Source: Rothia santali
GTDB taxonomy: Bacteria > Actinomycetota > Actinomycetes > Actinomycetales > Micrococcaceae
Reading direction: 5' to 3'
NCBI RefSeq assembly: GCF_024199905.1
Contig: NZ_JANAFB010000013.1
Coordinates: forward strand, 1 to 64,000
Length of the DNA: 64,000 bases
In this document: positions 38,564 through 46,286 of the stretch, one piece after another
Numbering within the stretch: the stretch's first letter is position 1
How the letters are laid out: each line of letters begins with the position of its first letter
Translations under genes and position numbers: made by a program
Notes under the pieces: generated by a model
The model's input: the letters and a program-made list of their open reading frames with translations, nothing else
Database searches by the model: none
Told to the model about the DNA's origin: nothing

Positions 38564-40016
38564 CCCCCGTGGATTCCTGACCTACACCGAGCGCAGGGAC
38601 CGTCCCAAGCGACCCGTCCCGGTCCGCATCCTCGACTGGAGGGAGGTCCAGGCCGAGCAGGACCAGGCCGTGCTCAAGCAGCAGGCCTCCCGCTGCATGG
38701 ACTGCGGCGTGCCGTTCTGCCACCAGGGCTGCCCGCTCGGCAACCTCATCCCCGAGTGGAACGACCTCATGTGGCGCGACCGCACCCAGGAGGCCGTGGA
38801 GCGCATGCACGCGACCAACAACTTCCCGGAGTTCACCGGGCGCGTGTGCCCCGCCCCCTGCGAGGCCTCCTGCGTGCTGGGCATCAACCAGCCGCCGGTG
38901 ACCATCAAGCAGATCGAGTTCGAGATCGGCGAACGGGGCTTCGACGAGGACCTCATCGAGCCGCACCTGCCCGAGCGGCTGGTCGACAAGACGGTGGCCG
39001 TGGTCGGCTCCGGCCCCGCGGGGCTCGCGGCCGCGCAGCAGCTGACCCAGGCCGGGTTCACGGTCGCGGTCTTCGAGCGCGACGACCGCATCGGCGGCCT
39101 GCTGCGCTACGGCATCCCGGACTTCAAGATGGAGAAGAGCGTCATCGACCGGCGCCTCGAGGTCATGGAGGCCGAGGGCACCCGGTTCCGCCCCGGCGTC
39201 GAGATCGGCAAGGACATCACCTGGGACCAGCTGCGGCGCCGGTACGACGCCGTCGTGGTCGCCACGGGCGCCCCGCAGGCGCGCGACCTGCCGATCCCGG
39301 GCCGGGAGCTCGACGGCGTGCACTACGCGATGGAGTACCTGGTCCAGTCCAACCGGGTCCAGGCCGGCGAGGAGGTGCCCGGGCAGATCGACGCCGAGGG
39401 CAAGCACGTGGTGATCCTCGGCGGCGGCGACACCGGTGCCGACTGCATCGGCACCGCCAACCGCCAGAGGGCCGCCTCGGTGACCACCCTGGCGATCGGC
39501 AAGCGGCCCCCCGAGGACCGCGCCGAGCACGAGCCGTGGCCCATGTTCCCCAACCTCTTCGAGGTCGCCAGCGCCCACGAGGAGGGTGGGGACCGGAACT
39601 ACCTCGCCTCGACCGTGGAGTTCGTGGGCGAGGACGGCCGGCTCACCGGGATCAAGGTCGCCGAGACCGAGTACCTGGAGAACGGCCGGCGCGCGCCGAA
39701 GGAGGGGACCGAACGGGTCATCCCGGCGGACCTGGTCTTCCTGGCGCTGGGCTTCACCGGTCAGGACTCCCGCGAGATCGTGGAGCAGACCGACGCCGAG
39801 TTCGACGGCCGGACCAACGTGGCCCGCGACGAGCAGTACATGACGGCCGCAGAGGGCATCTTCTCCTGCGGCGACGCCGGGCGCGGCCAGTCCCTGGTCG
39901 TGTGGGCGATCGCCGAGGGGCGGGCCTGCGCGGCGGCGGTCGAGCGGCACCTCCTGGGCAGCACCGTGCTGCCGGAGCCGGTGGCGCCGAGCGATCGGCC
40001 GATCGACCTGCTCTGA
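38556..40016 (+). CDS. gltD: glutamate synthase (NADPH) small subunit
   Basis: 486 aa, GTG start inside the gltB end. It oxidises NADPH and passes electrons through 4Fe-4S clusters to GltB. Cysteine clusters: [19 protein letters not shown] and [17 protein letters not shown] site [21 protein letters not shown] site [15 protein letters not shown], and the final [19 protein letters not shown]. It is followed by a strong bidirectional terminator. Confidence 0.97.
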
Positions 40017-40032
40017 GCCCCGGCGCCATGAT

Positions 40033-40068
40033 GGCGGGCCCGCACCTCGGCTGAGGTGCGGGCCCGCC
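40033..40068. terminator. bidirectional terminator between gltD and the flavodoxin gene
   Basis: A perfect 16-bp GC-rich stem (GGCGGGCCCGCACCTC and complement) with loop GGCT lies between convergent genes. There is no T run. Confidence 0.8.
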
Positions 40069-40095
40069 GTCGTGTGCGTCTGTCCGGGGGCGGGA

Positions 40096-40632
40096 TCAGA
40101 GGCCGCGCACGCGCTCCACGAACGGGGCGATGCTGGCCCGGTCCGAGTAGTCGGCGCGGCCTCCGTAGCAGTCGAGCATCTGCTGGTCCGTCTCGGACTT
40201 CCCGCGCTTGGTCCGCAGGAACGCCCGGACGCCCATCATCGCGGTCTTGTGCGCTCGGGAGAGCCGCGCGTAGTCCATGCCGCCGCGGAAGTGGGCGGTG
40301 GGGGCGGCGGCGTCGAAGGCGGGGCCGAAGTTCTTGGCCAGCACGGCGTCGAGCTTCTCCCGGGGCACGGAGACGTCGCCGCTGAAGGAGACGGTGAAGA
40401 AGGCCCTCTTGCGGCCCTCCAGGGCGGCGGCCAGGCGCACGACGTCGTCGGCCTGGGTGAGGCTGCCCGCGTAGTCGCTCGCGCCGATCACCACGGTGTC
40501 CGCGGCCTCGAGGTCCGCCTCGGCGGCCTCGGCGAGCGGGAGCGCCCGGCCGCCGAGGTCCTCGGCGAGCCACTCGGCGTAGGCGCGGGCGTGGCCGTAC
40601 TGCGATCCGTAGAGCACGAGGGTGGTGGGCAT
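40096..40632 (-). CDS. flavodoxin-domain protein (HemG/protoporphyrinogen-dehydrogenase-like)
   Basis: 178 aa. The FMN phosphate loop is LVLYGSQYGHARAYAEWLA, followed by the flavodoxin strand VVIGASDYAGSLTQADDVV and KRAFFTVSFSGD. This matches flavodoxin_5/HemG-type proteins, which can oxidise protoporphyrinogen or act in general redox roles. The C-terminal half (FRGGMDYARLSRAHKTAM) has the HemG-like GGxxDYxxL-type pattern. Soluble cytoplasmic protein. Start ATG 40632 behind AGGAGCG. Actual substrate not determinable. Confidence 0.83.
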   Translation of the reverse strand: MPTTLVLYGSQYGHARAYAEWLAEDLGGRALPLAEAAEADLEAADTVVIGASDYAGSLTQADDVVRLAAALEGRKRAFFTVSFSGDVSVPREKLDAVLAKNFGPAFDAAAPTAHFRGGMDYARLSRAHKTAMMGVRAFLRTKRGKSETDQQMLDCYGGRADYSDRASIAPFVERVRGL

Positions 40633-40859
40633 GGTCGCTCCTGGGTGAGGGGATGGGGGTGTCGCCGGCGGTGATCCTGCAGACCAGAGTAGTCAACGCG
40701 GCGGCGCGGGGGCGGGTGCTGTGACGGCGTCGGAAGGAATGTGGCGGAGATGACGGCGCGGCGCGGGTGACGACTCGTCGGGACCGACGACTCACGGCGG
40801 CTTCCGACACTTGGACGGCGCGGTGTCCCTGTGACGGCGAGCCCACTAGAGTTGAGGGC

Positions 40860-42332
40860 ATGAGACGAGCAAAGATCGTATGCACCCTGGGTCCCGCACT
40901 GTCGAGCTATGAGAAGGTATCGGAGGCCATCTCTGCCGGCCTCAACGTCGCCCGCCTGAACATGAGCCACGGCGACCACACCGTCCACTCGGAGAACTAC
41001 CGCAACGTCCGCCGCGCCTCCGAGGAGCTGGGCGCCAACGTCGCCATCCTCGCCGACATCCAGGGGCCGAAGATCCGCCTGGAGACCTTCGCCGAGGGCC
41101 GCGTCGTCCTGAACCCCGGTGCCACCTTCAAGATCACTTCCGAGGACGTGGAGGGCACCCAGGAGATCTGCGGGACCACCTACAAGGGCCTGCCGGGCGA
41201 CGTCCGCCCGGGCGACTCGCTGCTGGTCGACGACGGCAAGATCCGCCTCGAGGCCACCGAGGTCTCCGAGACCGTGGTGACCACGCGCGTCGTCGTCGGC
41301 GGCCCGGTCTCCAACCACAAGGGCATCAACCTGCCCGGCGTCGCGGTCTCCGTGCCGGCGCTGACCGAGAAGGACGAGGTCGACCTGCGCTGGGCGCTCC
41401 AGACCGGCGTCGACATCGTCGCGCTGTCCTTCGTCCGCTCCGGCGAGGACATCGTCCGCGTGCACGAGATCATGGAGGAGGAGGGGCTGCACCTGCCCGT
41501 CATCGCCAAGATCGAGAAGCCGCAGGCCGTGGAGAACCTCCAGGACATCGTGGACAAGTTCGACGGCATCATGGTCGCCCGCGGCGACCTCGGCGTGGAG
41601 TACCCGCTGGAGGAGGTGCCGCTGGTCCAGAAGAAGGCCGTGGCTCTGGCCCGCCGCTGGGCCAAGCCGGTCATCGTCGCGACCCAGGTGCTGGAGTCGA
41701 TGATCGAGAACCCGATGCCGACCCGCGCGGAGGCCTCCGACTGCGCCAACGCGATCCTCGACGGCGCCGACGCGGTCATGCTCTCGGGCGAGACCTCGGT
41801 GGGCAAGTACCCCATCATCACGATCCAGACCATGGCCCGGATCGTGGAGTCGACCGAGCGTCACGGCCTGGACCGGGTGCCCGCGCTGGGCTCGAGCCCC
41901 CGCACCCGCGGCGGCGCCGTGACCCTGGCCGCGGTGGCGATCGCCGCGCAGCTGAACGTGGACTTCATCTGCACCTTCACCCAGTCGGGCGACTCCGCGC
42001 GTCGCCTGTGCCGCCTGCGTCCGCCGCAGCCGGTGCTGGCCTTCACCCCGGACCCCAAGGTCAGGGCCTTCATGGCGCTGTTCTGGGGCGTCGAGGCGGT
42101 GCTGCAGCGCGAGTGCCACGACACCGACGACATGATCTCGGCCGCGGACAAGTACCTGCTGTCCCACGAGATGGCCCAGCCGGACGACATGGTGGTCATG
42201 ACCGCCGGCTCGCCGATGGGCGTCGCGGGCTCCACCAACATGGTGCGCGCCCACCGCATCGGCGACCTCGACGACGCCGGGGCCCGCGTCCCGGAGGCGC
42301 GCGAGCAGCTCGGGCCGTACGACGAGGACTGA
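40860..42332 (+). CDS. pyk: pyruvate kinase
   Basis: 490 aa. Last step of glycolysis, PEP + ADP to pyruvate + ATP. Motifs: RRAKIVCTLGPAL, ARLNMSHGDH, catalytic Lys in VIAKIEKPQAVEN, metal-binding VARGDLGVEYPLEEV, and VMLSGETSVGKYP. The start is ATG 40860: TAGAGT (40847-40852) ends 7 nt before it and homologues begin at MRRAKIV, so a leaderless mRNA is likely; an upstream in-frame start at 40767 is rejected. A weak hairpin (42355-42372) follows the stop. Confidence 0.96.
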   Translation: MRRAKIVCTLGPALSSYEKVSEAISAGLNVARLNMSHGDHTVHSENYRNVRRASEELGANVAILADIQGPKIRLETFAEGRVVLNPGATFKITSEDVEGTQEICGTTYKGLPGDVRPGDSLLVDDGKIRLEATEVSETVVTTRVVVGGPVSNHKGINLPGVAVSVPALTEKDEVDLRWALQTGVDIVALSFVRSGEDIVRVHEIMEEEGLHLPVIAKIEKPQAVENLQDIVDKFDGIMVARGDLGVEYPLEEVPLVQKKAVALARRWAKPVIVATQVLESMIENPMPTRAEASDCANAILDGADAVMLSGETSVGKYPIITIQTMARIVESTERHGLDRVPALGSSPRTRGGAVTLAAVAIAAQLNVDFICTFTQSGDSARRLCRLRPPQPVLAFTPDPKVRAFMALFWGVEAVLQRECHDTDDMISAADKYLLSHEMAQPDDMVVMTAGSPMGVAGSTNMVRAHRIGDLDDAGARVPEAREQLGPYDED

Positions 42333-42354
42333 TCCGCTTCCTCTGACGCCGGAG

Positions 42355-42372
42355 CCTCCCCCTGAGGGGAGG
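42355..42372 (+). terminator. short hairpin after pyk
   Basis: CCTCCCC, a 4-nt loop (CTGA) and GGGGAGG form a perfect 7-bp stem 22 nt after the pyk stop, flanked by CCGG/CCGG. No T run, so termination is uncertain. Confidence 0.45.
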
Positions 42373-42422
42373 TCCCGGTGCGGGCCGGGTGAACCAGCGG
42401 TCGGTTGAGGCCGTCCGCCGGA

Positions 42423-42453
42423 TTGCCCGGCCACCGGCTTCGTTGTGTACAGT
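42423..42453 (+). promoter_or_regulatory. promoter of tRNA-Leu(CAA)
   Basis: TTGCCC (42423-42428) and TACAGT (42448-42453) with an extended TGTG just before the -10. The spacer is 19 nt, longer than ideal. The -10 ends 36 nt before the tRNA. Confidence 0.6.
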
Positions 42454-42489
42454 GGAGTCGCCCGGGGAACCTGATGGGTCCCCGACCGC

Positions 42490-42571
42490 GCCCAAGTGGC
42501 GGAATCGGCAGACGCGCCGCACTCAAAATGCGGTATGGAAACATGTGTGGGTTCGAGTCCCACCTTGGGCA
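42490..42571 (+). tRNA. tRNA-Leu (CAA anticodon)
   Basis: 82 nt with a class II long variable arm. Acceptor GCCCAAG/CTTGGGC, discriminator A; anticodon stem CCGCA/TGCGG encloses CTCAAAA, giving CAA. T loop GGTTCGAGTCC. Confidence 0.96.
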
Positions 42572-42595
42572 CTGAAGAGCCGATGGCTCCCCGAT

Positions 42596-42642
42596 GGCCG
42601 GGGCCGCATCTGTCCTGTGACGGGATGCGGGCCCGGCCTTTT
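42596..42642 (+). terminator. rho-independent terminator after tRNA-Leu
   Basis: GGCCGGGGCCGCATC pairs with GATGCGGGCCCGGCC, followed by TTTT. A clear intrinsic terminator 25 nt after the tRNA. Confidence 0.88.
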
Positions 42643-42711
42643 CGCACTCAACTCGGAGATTGCCCTGCGGCCGACGAGGCACGAAGGGGCGCGGGCCCTC
42701 GACCGAGCGGC

Positions 42712-42936
42712 TCAGGGCCCTTTTCGTGGACCAGCCGACTTCCGCGACCGCCCCCGCCGCAGGCGCCCGATGACGAGGACGGCTCCGCCGAGCATGATCA
42801 GTTTGAGGGCGGCATAGCCCGGAGTGCCTCCCTCCGCGAGGGCCAGGCCGGCGGCCAGCACCCCGAGGGCCAGCAGGGCCCAGCCGAGTGCACGCAGCAC
42901 CGGCCCGTCGAGTGAGGTCAGGCCGCGGCGTCGCAT
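42712..42936 (-). CDS. small hypothetical membrane protein
   Basis: 74 aa. Two hydrophobic segments: LRALGWALLALGVLAAGLAL and ALKLIMLGGAVLVIG, with a basic tail RLRRGRSRKSAGPRKG that should face the cytoplasm. I recognise no family. Support for a real gene: TAGACT (42948-42943) ends exactly 6 nt before the ATG, the same leaderless arrangement as ettA and others. Competing ORFs on plus in this stretch are Arg/Pro-rich and look like shadows. Confidence 0.55.
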   Translation of the reverse strand: MRRRGLTSLDGPVLRALGWALLALGVLAAGLALAEGGTPGYAALKLIMLGGAVLVIGRLRRGRSRKSAGPRKGP

Positions 42937-43049
42937 GGCACCAGTCTACGCGGCGTCGGGCGGCGGTCCCGGTGGAACCTCCGGGCCCTTCTCTCGCCCC
43001 CATCCTCTTCCGTAGGGGGCGTGGCGGTCGTTGGCGACGCCGTCCTCCG

Positions 43050-43316
43050 TCACGCGCTCTTCCTGGCCGTCCCCATGGCGCGCCCCTCGATCCAGTACGC
43101 CTGCACGTGCGCTGTCCGCCTGGAGGCGCCGAGACGATCGCGGAGGACCGGCCTGAGGCCCTTGAGCGAGCCGGTCTCTCCCGCGGCCCAGACCTGGAAG
43201 CCTCCGAGGTCCCCGCCCGCGACCTCGGCAGCGAGTGAGTCGGGGCCCGTCCTCGCCACCCAGCGCACCCCCGCCTCGAGGATGAGCCCGGGTCGCCGTC
43301 CACCCCGTGAGACCAT
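43050..43316 (-). pseudogene. remnant of a siderophore-interacting protein (ViuB-like flavoreductase), C-terminus only
   Basis: 88 codons. The sequence GLILEAGVRWVARTG...FQVWAAGETGSLKGLRPVLR...VQAYWIEGRAMGTARKS matches by eye the C-terminal third of siderophore-interacting FAD proteins, which end in a WAAGE-type loop and a GYWRRGRA-like motif. These proteins reduce ferric siderophores in the cytoplasm. The first 170 or so residues (FAD-binding part) are missing: immediately upstream lies the LOG gene on the other strand. So it is a truncated leftover, probably not functional. Confidence 0.65.
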
Positions 43317-43321
43317 CGACC

Positions 43322-43882
43322 ATGCACATCGCGATCTACACCGGAGCGTCCCTCGGCCTCGACCCCGCCTGGACGGATGCCGCCCGCTCCCTCGCCGGCA
43401 CGCTCGCCGAGGCCGGCCACACCATCGTCTACGGGGGAGGGGCCCGGGGCCTGATGGGCGTGGTGGCCGACGCCGCCCTCGAGGCGGGCGGACGGGTCCA
43501 CGGCGTCATCCCCCAGAGCCTGGTCGACGCCGAGATCGGCCACCCGGGCCTGACCGAGCTCGAGGTGGTCTCCGGCATGGGCCCGCGCAAGGACCGGATG
43601 GCCGAGCTCGCCGACGCGATGGTCGCCCTGCCCGGCGGCGCGGGCACCCTCGAGGAGTTCTTCGAGGTGTGGACCGCGCAGATGCTGGGCCTGCACCGCA
43701 AGCCGGTCGCGCTCTACTCCCCGCACGGGTTCTGGGACGCGCTCGAGGAGCTGCTGGACGGCCTCCGCGACCAGGGGTTCCTGGGGGAGGCGGCGCGCGA
43801 GGGCCTCATCACCGCCCGCACCCCGGAGGGCCTGCTCGCCCGGCTCGCCGCCTGGGAGCCGCCCCGCCCGCGCTGGGGGTAG
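43322..43882 (+). CDS. LOG family protein (cytokinin riboside 5'-monophosphate phosphoribohydrolase)
   Basis: 186 aa. Lysine-decarboxylase-like LOG fold: YGGGARGLMGVVADAAL, the conserved MxxRK as GMGPRKDRMAEL, and the PGGxGTxxE motif as LPGGAGTLEEFFEVW. LOG enzymes release free bases from nucleoside monophosphates; in bacteria the physiological role is unclear. Start ATG 43322; an upstream GTG (43307) lacks support. The start abuts the remnant of the siderophore-interacting protein on the other strand. Confidence 0.93.
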   Translation: MHIAIYTGASLGLDPAWTDAARSLAGTLAEAGHTIVYGGGARGLMGVVADAALEAGGRVHGVIPQSLVDAEIGHPGLTELEVVSGMGPRKDRMAELADAMVALPGGAGTLEEFFEVWTAQMLGLHRKPVALYSPHGFWDALEELLDGLRDQGFLGEAAREGLITARTPEGLLARLAAWEPPRPRWG

Positions 43883-43897
43883 ATGTGCGGCGGTCGC

Positions 43898-44548
43898 TCA
43901 CGAGCTCTGATGCGCTCCGACGGCCCGCCACACCACGCGCCACTTCTCCGCGAGCGTCTCCACGTTCTCGTGGGCGTTCAACCCGCTCGGCTGCGGGACG
44001 ACCCAGAGCTCGACGTCGTCGGGCCACCCCTCGATCGCGCTCGCGTCCTGCCGCCCCATGGCGGCCTTCGGAAGCCCGAACGCCGTCCTGAACGCGGTGA
44101 TGCCGGCGACCGCGACGACGTCGGGCCGTCTGCTGCCGACCTCCGCCAGGATCCTCCGTGCGCCCTCCCGCAGCTCTTCGCGGGTGAGCTCGTCGGCGCG
44201 GACGGTGGCCCGGCCGACCAGGTTGGTCAGCCCGATGCCGCGGCCCGTCAGCTGCCCCTCGTCCTCGGCGCTCAGGCCGCGCGAGGCGTCCACCACGTGG
44301 TCGGTCAGGCCGGCCCGGTGCAGCGAGGGCCAGAAGCGGTTGCCCGGCCGGGCGAAGGGGGCGTTGACGGCCGCGGTCCACAGGCCGGGGTTCACCCCCA
44401 CGATCAGCAGGTGCAGGGGCTCGCCCTCGGGCGGCATGAGGTCGTCCATCGCGTGGGGGTCGTCGGTGGCGAAGCGGGCCAGCTCGTCCTTACTCGGCCT
44501 GCGGCCGCCCAGGGGCGAGGGGGAGCGGGTGGTTCGGTGGGTGCTCAT
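43898..44548 (-). CDS. mug: G/U mismatch-specific DNA glycosylase
   Basis: 216 aa. Uracil-DNA glycosylase superfamily, MUG family: the catalytic region LIVGVNPGLWTAAVNAPFA with Asn, followed by PGNRFWPSLHRAGL, and the DNA-intercalating loop VPQPSGLNAH (usually NPSGLN). It excises uracil or thymine opposite guanine. The ATG at 44548 has TACAGT (44560-44555) 6 nt upstream, so leaderless. The N-terminal 30 residues are an Arg/Ser/Pro-rich extension. It converges on the LOG gene. Confidence 0.92.
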   Translation of the reverse strand: MSTHRTTRSPSPLGGRRPSKDELARFATDDPHAMDDLMPPEGEPLHLLIVGVNPGLWTAAVNAPFARPGNRFWPSLHRAGLTDHVVDASRGLSAEDEGQLTGRGIGLTNLVGRATVRADELTREELREGARRILAEVGSRRPDVVAVAGITAFRTAFGLPKAAMGRQDASAIEGWPDDVELWVVPQPSGLNAHENVETLAEKWRVVWRAVGAHQSS

Positions 44549-44617
44549 ACCGGCACTGTATGCCCGACGGGGCGTGACGCGGGACGGGCTTCGCTCGGCG
44601 CGAGCGAGCAAGCTGCG

Positions 44618-44791
44618 AGGCCGTCACGCTCGGGTGGGCTCCACGTACCGGCCGTCAGGCCCGGATCGGCTCCACGTGCCGGCCGTCAGGCCCGGGTCAG
44701 CTCGGCGTACCGGCCGTCAGGCCCGGATCGGCTCCACGTGCCGGCCGTCAGGCCCGGATCGGCTCCACGTGCCGGCCGTCAGGCTCGGGTC
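44618..44791. repeat. 31-bp tandem repeats copying the ybaK 3' end
   Basis: Five full 31-bp units (44637-44667, 44668-44698, 44699-44729, 44730-44760, 44761-44791) plus partial copies at both sides. Consensus begins GGCTCCACGTGCCGGCCGTC. Units starting AGCTCGGCGTACCGGCC (44699 and 44792) recur every 93 bp, so there is a higher-order period. On minus this sequence is the coding end (GRYAELTRA, stop at 44779-44781) of the YbaK gene, so the array is a duplicated gene terminus. Confidence 0.9.
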
Positions 44792-45276
44792 AGCTCGGCG
44801 TACCGGCCGCCGGTCAGGTTCAGCAGGTCCGCGGGCGCCAGCTCGACCTCCAACCCCCTCCTGCCGCCGGAGACCATGATGCTCTCGAAGCGCCCCGCCG
44901 AGCCGTCGAGCAGGAGCGGCACGGGGGTCTTCTGCCCCAGCGGCGAGATCCCGCCGACCACGTAGCCGCTGCGCCGCTCCGCCAGCCGGGGATCGGCCAG
45001 GCGCGCCGACTTCCACCCGGCGGCCGCGGCGCCGCGCTTCAGGTCCAGGAGGTCCGGGACCGGGACGAGCGCGAGCGCGTAGGCGCCCTGCCCCGTGATC
45101 ATGAGGGTCTTGAAGACGCGGCCGGGGTCGGCACCGAGCCGCTCGGCCGCCTCGGCGCCGAACTCCGCCCGGTCCTCGTGCTCGTAGGAGTGGAGGCGGT
45201 GCCACACGCCCTCGCGCCGCAGCAGGGCGAGGGCGGGCGTGGCCGCGCCGTGGTCGGGCGACTTCTTCTTCGACAC
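44779..45276 (-). CDS. ybaK: Cys-tRNA(Pro)/Pro deacylase, YbaK/EbsC family
   Basis: 165 aa. It edits mischarged Cys-tRNA(Pro). Family features: LLRREGVWHRLHSYEH at the N-terminus, GADPGRVFKTLMITGQGAYALALVP, the catalytic-region Lys in AAGWKSARLADPRLAE, and GYVVGGISPLGQKTPVPLLLD. GTG 45276 behind GGAGGCATC; homologues begin with a similar Lys-rich start. The stop codon and last residues lie within the tandem repeat array, so the C-terminus (GGRYAELTRA) may vary between strains. Confidence 0.93.
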   Translation of the reverse strand: MSKKKSPDHGAATPALALLRREGVWHRLHSYEHEDRAEFGAEAAERLGADPGRVFKTLMITGQGAYALALVPVPDLLDLKRGAAAAGWKSARLADPRLAERRSGYVVGGISPLGQKTPVPLLLDGSAGRFESIMVSGGRRGLEVELAPADLLNLTGGRYAELTRA

Positions 45277-45345
45277 GATGCCTCCGGGGTCACGGGAGTG
45301 GGGCTCGCCTCCACGGTAGCGCGCCCCGCGTGGCATGATCGGCCC

Positions 45346-45978
45346 ATGAACGCCATCACGGCCCGCCCCACCGCCCAGGACGTCCAGTCGGCCCTCGACG
45401 CCGTGCGCGAGCGGTTCGCGCTCGTCCCCGACGCCGCCTGGGAGCTGCCCGCCGAGGGCCTCGACTGGACCTGCCGGGAGACCGTCATGCACATCCTCGA
45501 CGACCTGGGCTCCTACGCCCTGCAGCTCTCGGGGCGCCACGGGCACGAGGGATACGCTCCCCTGCGGGAGTTCGGCGTCCGGCCCGGCCGCCCCGTGGGC
45601 CTCTTCTGGCCCGAGGAGGAGGGCGGCACGCGCGCCGTCCTCGACTGCCTCGACGCCGTCGGGGGACTGCTGGTCGCGGTCGTGGCCAGCGCGCCGCCGG
45701 ATCGCATCGGCTGGCACCCGCACGGGCGGCCGGACCGCTCGGGGCTGGCGGCCATGGGCATCGTCGAGCTCGCGCTGCACGCCTCGGACATCCTGCGCGC
45801 CCAGGGGATCGCGTACCGGGCCGAGGACGACGTCGTCACCGCCTGCCTCGACCGGATCTTCCCCGCCGCGCCGCGCACGGGGGACCCCTGGCGGGACCTG
45901 CTCGCCGCGACCGGCCGCACCCCGGAGACCAAGGGGCGCCCGTGGCGCTGGGACTGCTCGATCCGGGGCGGGGGCTGA
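45346..45978 (+). CDS. DinB/mycothiol-dependent maleylpyruvate isomerase-like protein
   Basis: 210 aa. A helical-bundle protein: DVQSALDAVRERFALVPDAAW...GLDWTCRETVMHILDDLGSYAL with a metal-binding-type His, then GIVELALHASDILRAQG with a second His. This is the DinB_2/maleylpyruvate isomerase N-terminal-like arrangement common in mycothiol users. Catalytic role unknown. Start ATG 45346; CATGAT (45334-45339) lies 6 nt upstream, fitting a leaderless mRNA. Confidence 0.78.
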   Translation: MNAITARPTAQDVQSALDAVRERFALVPDAAWELPAEGLDWTCRETVMHILDDLGSYALQLSGRHGHEGYAPLREFGVRPGRPVGLFWPEEEGGTRAVLDCLDAVGGLLVAVVASAPPDRIGWHPHGRPDRSGLAAMGIVELALHASDILRAQGIAYRAEDDVVTACLDRIFPAAPRTGDPWRDLLAATGRTPETKGRPWRWDCSIRGGG

Positions 45979-46082
45979 GGCCGTCCGGCGCTCGCCGTCG
46001 CCCCCCGCTTTGGTATCCTTCACCAGATCACCCGCACCCCTCGACGCCCGCGGATCGCGGAGGGCGGCACCGGCCGGCATCG

Positions 46083-46205
46083 ACCGACCGGTCATGGCCG
46101 ACCAGCCCCCTTGGCCGATCGGCCACGTCCGGCCGACAGTCGTCGACCGGCCGACAGCCGTCCACCGGCCAATTCCGGCCGGCGGCTTCCGACCGGTCGT
46201 CGCCA
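46083..46205. repeat. 18-bp degenerate tandem repeats upstream of the DASS gene
   Basis: Units such as CGATCGGCCACGTCCGGC (46116), CGACAGTCGTCGACCGGC (46134) and CGACAGCCGTCCACCGGC (46152) recur every 18 bp, with degenerate copies on both sides. They fill most of the 308-bp gap 45979-46286. A -10-like TATCCT (46013-46018) precedes the array, so the repeats may lie in the mRNA leader. Confidence 0.7.
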
Positions 46206-46286
46206 ATCTGCCGTGGCCCTCCTGCCGCCCTCGGGACCCCGTCGGAGGCGTGCGCGTCCCCCGACCCCCGAGACAAGGAGCGGCGC

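Noticed and set aside
43307-44091. A 356-codon plus-strand frame (43021-44091) covering LOG and mug
   Set aside because: The LOG protein in another frame has the PGGxGT motif and the mug gene on minus has its catalytic motif; the longer frame is Arg/Pro-rich shadow.
44637-44791. CRISPR array
   Set aside because: The 31-bp units are directly contiguous with no spacers, partly coding, and no cas genes are present. It is a tandem repeat.
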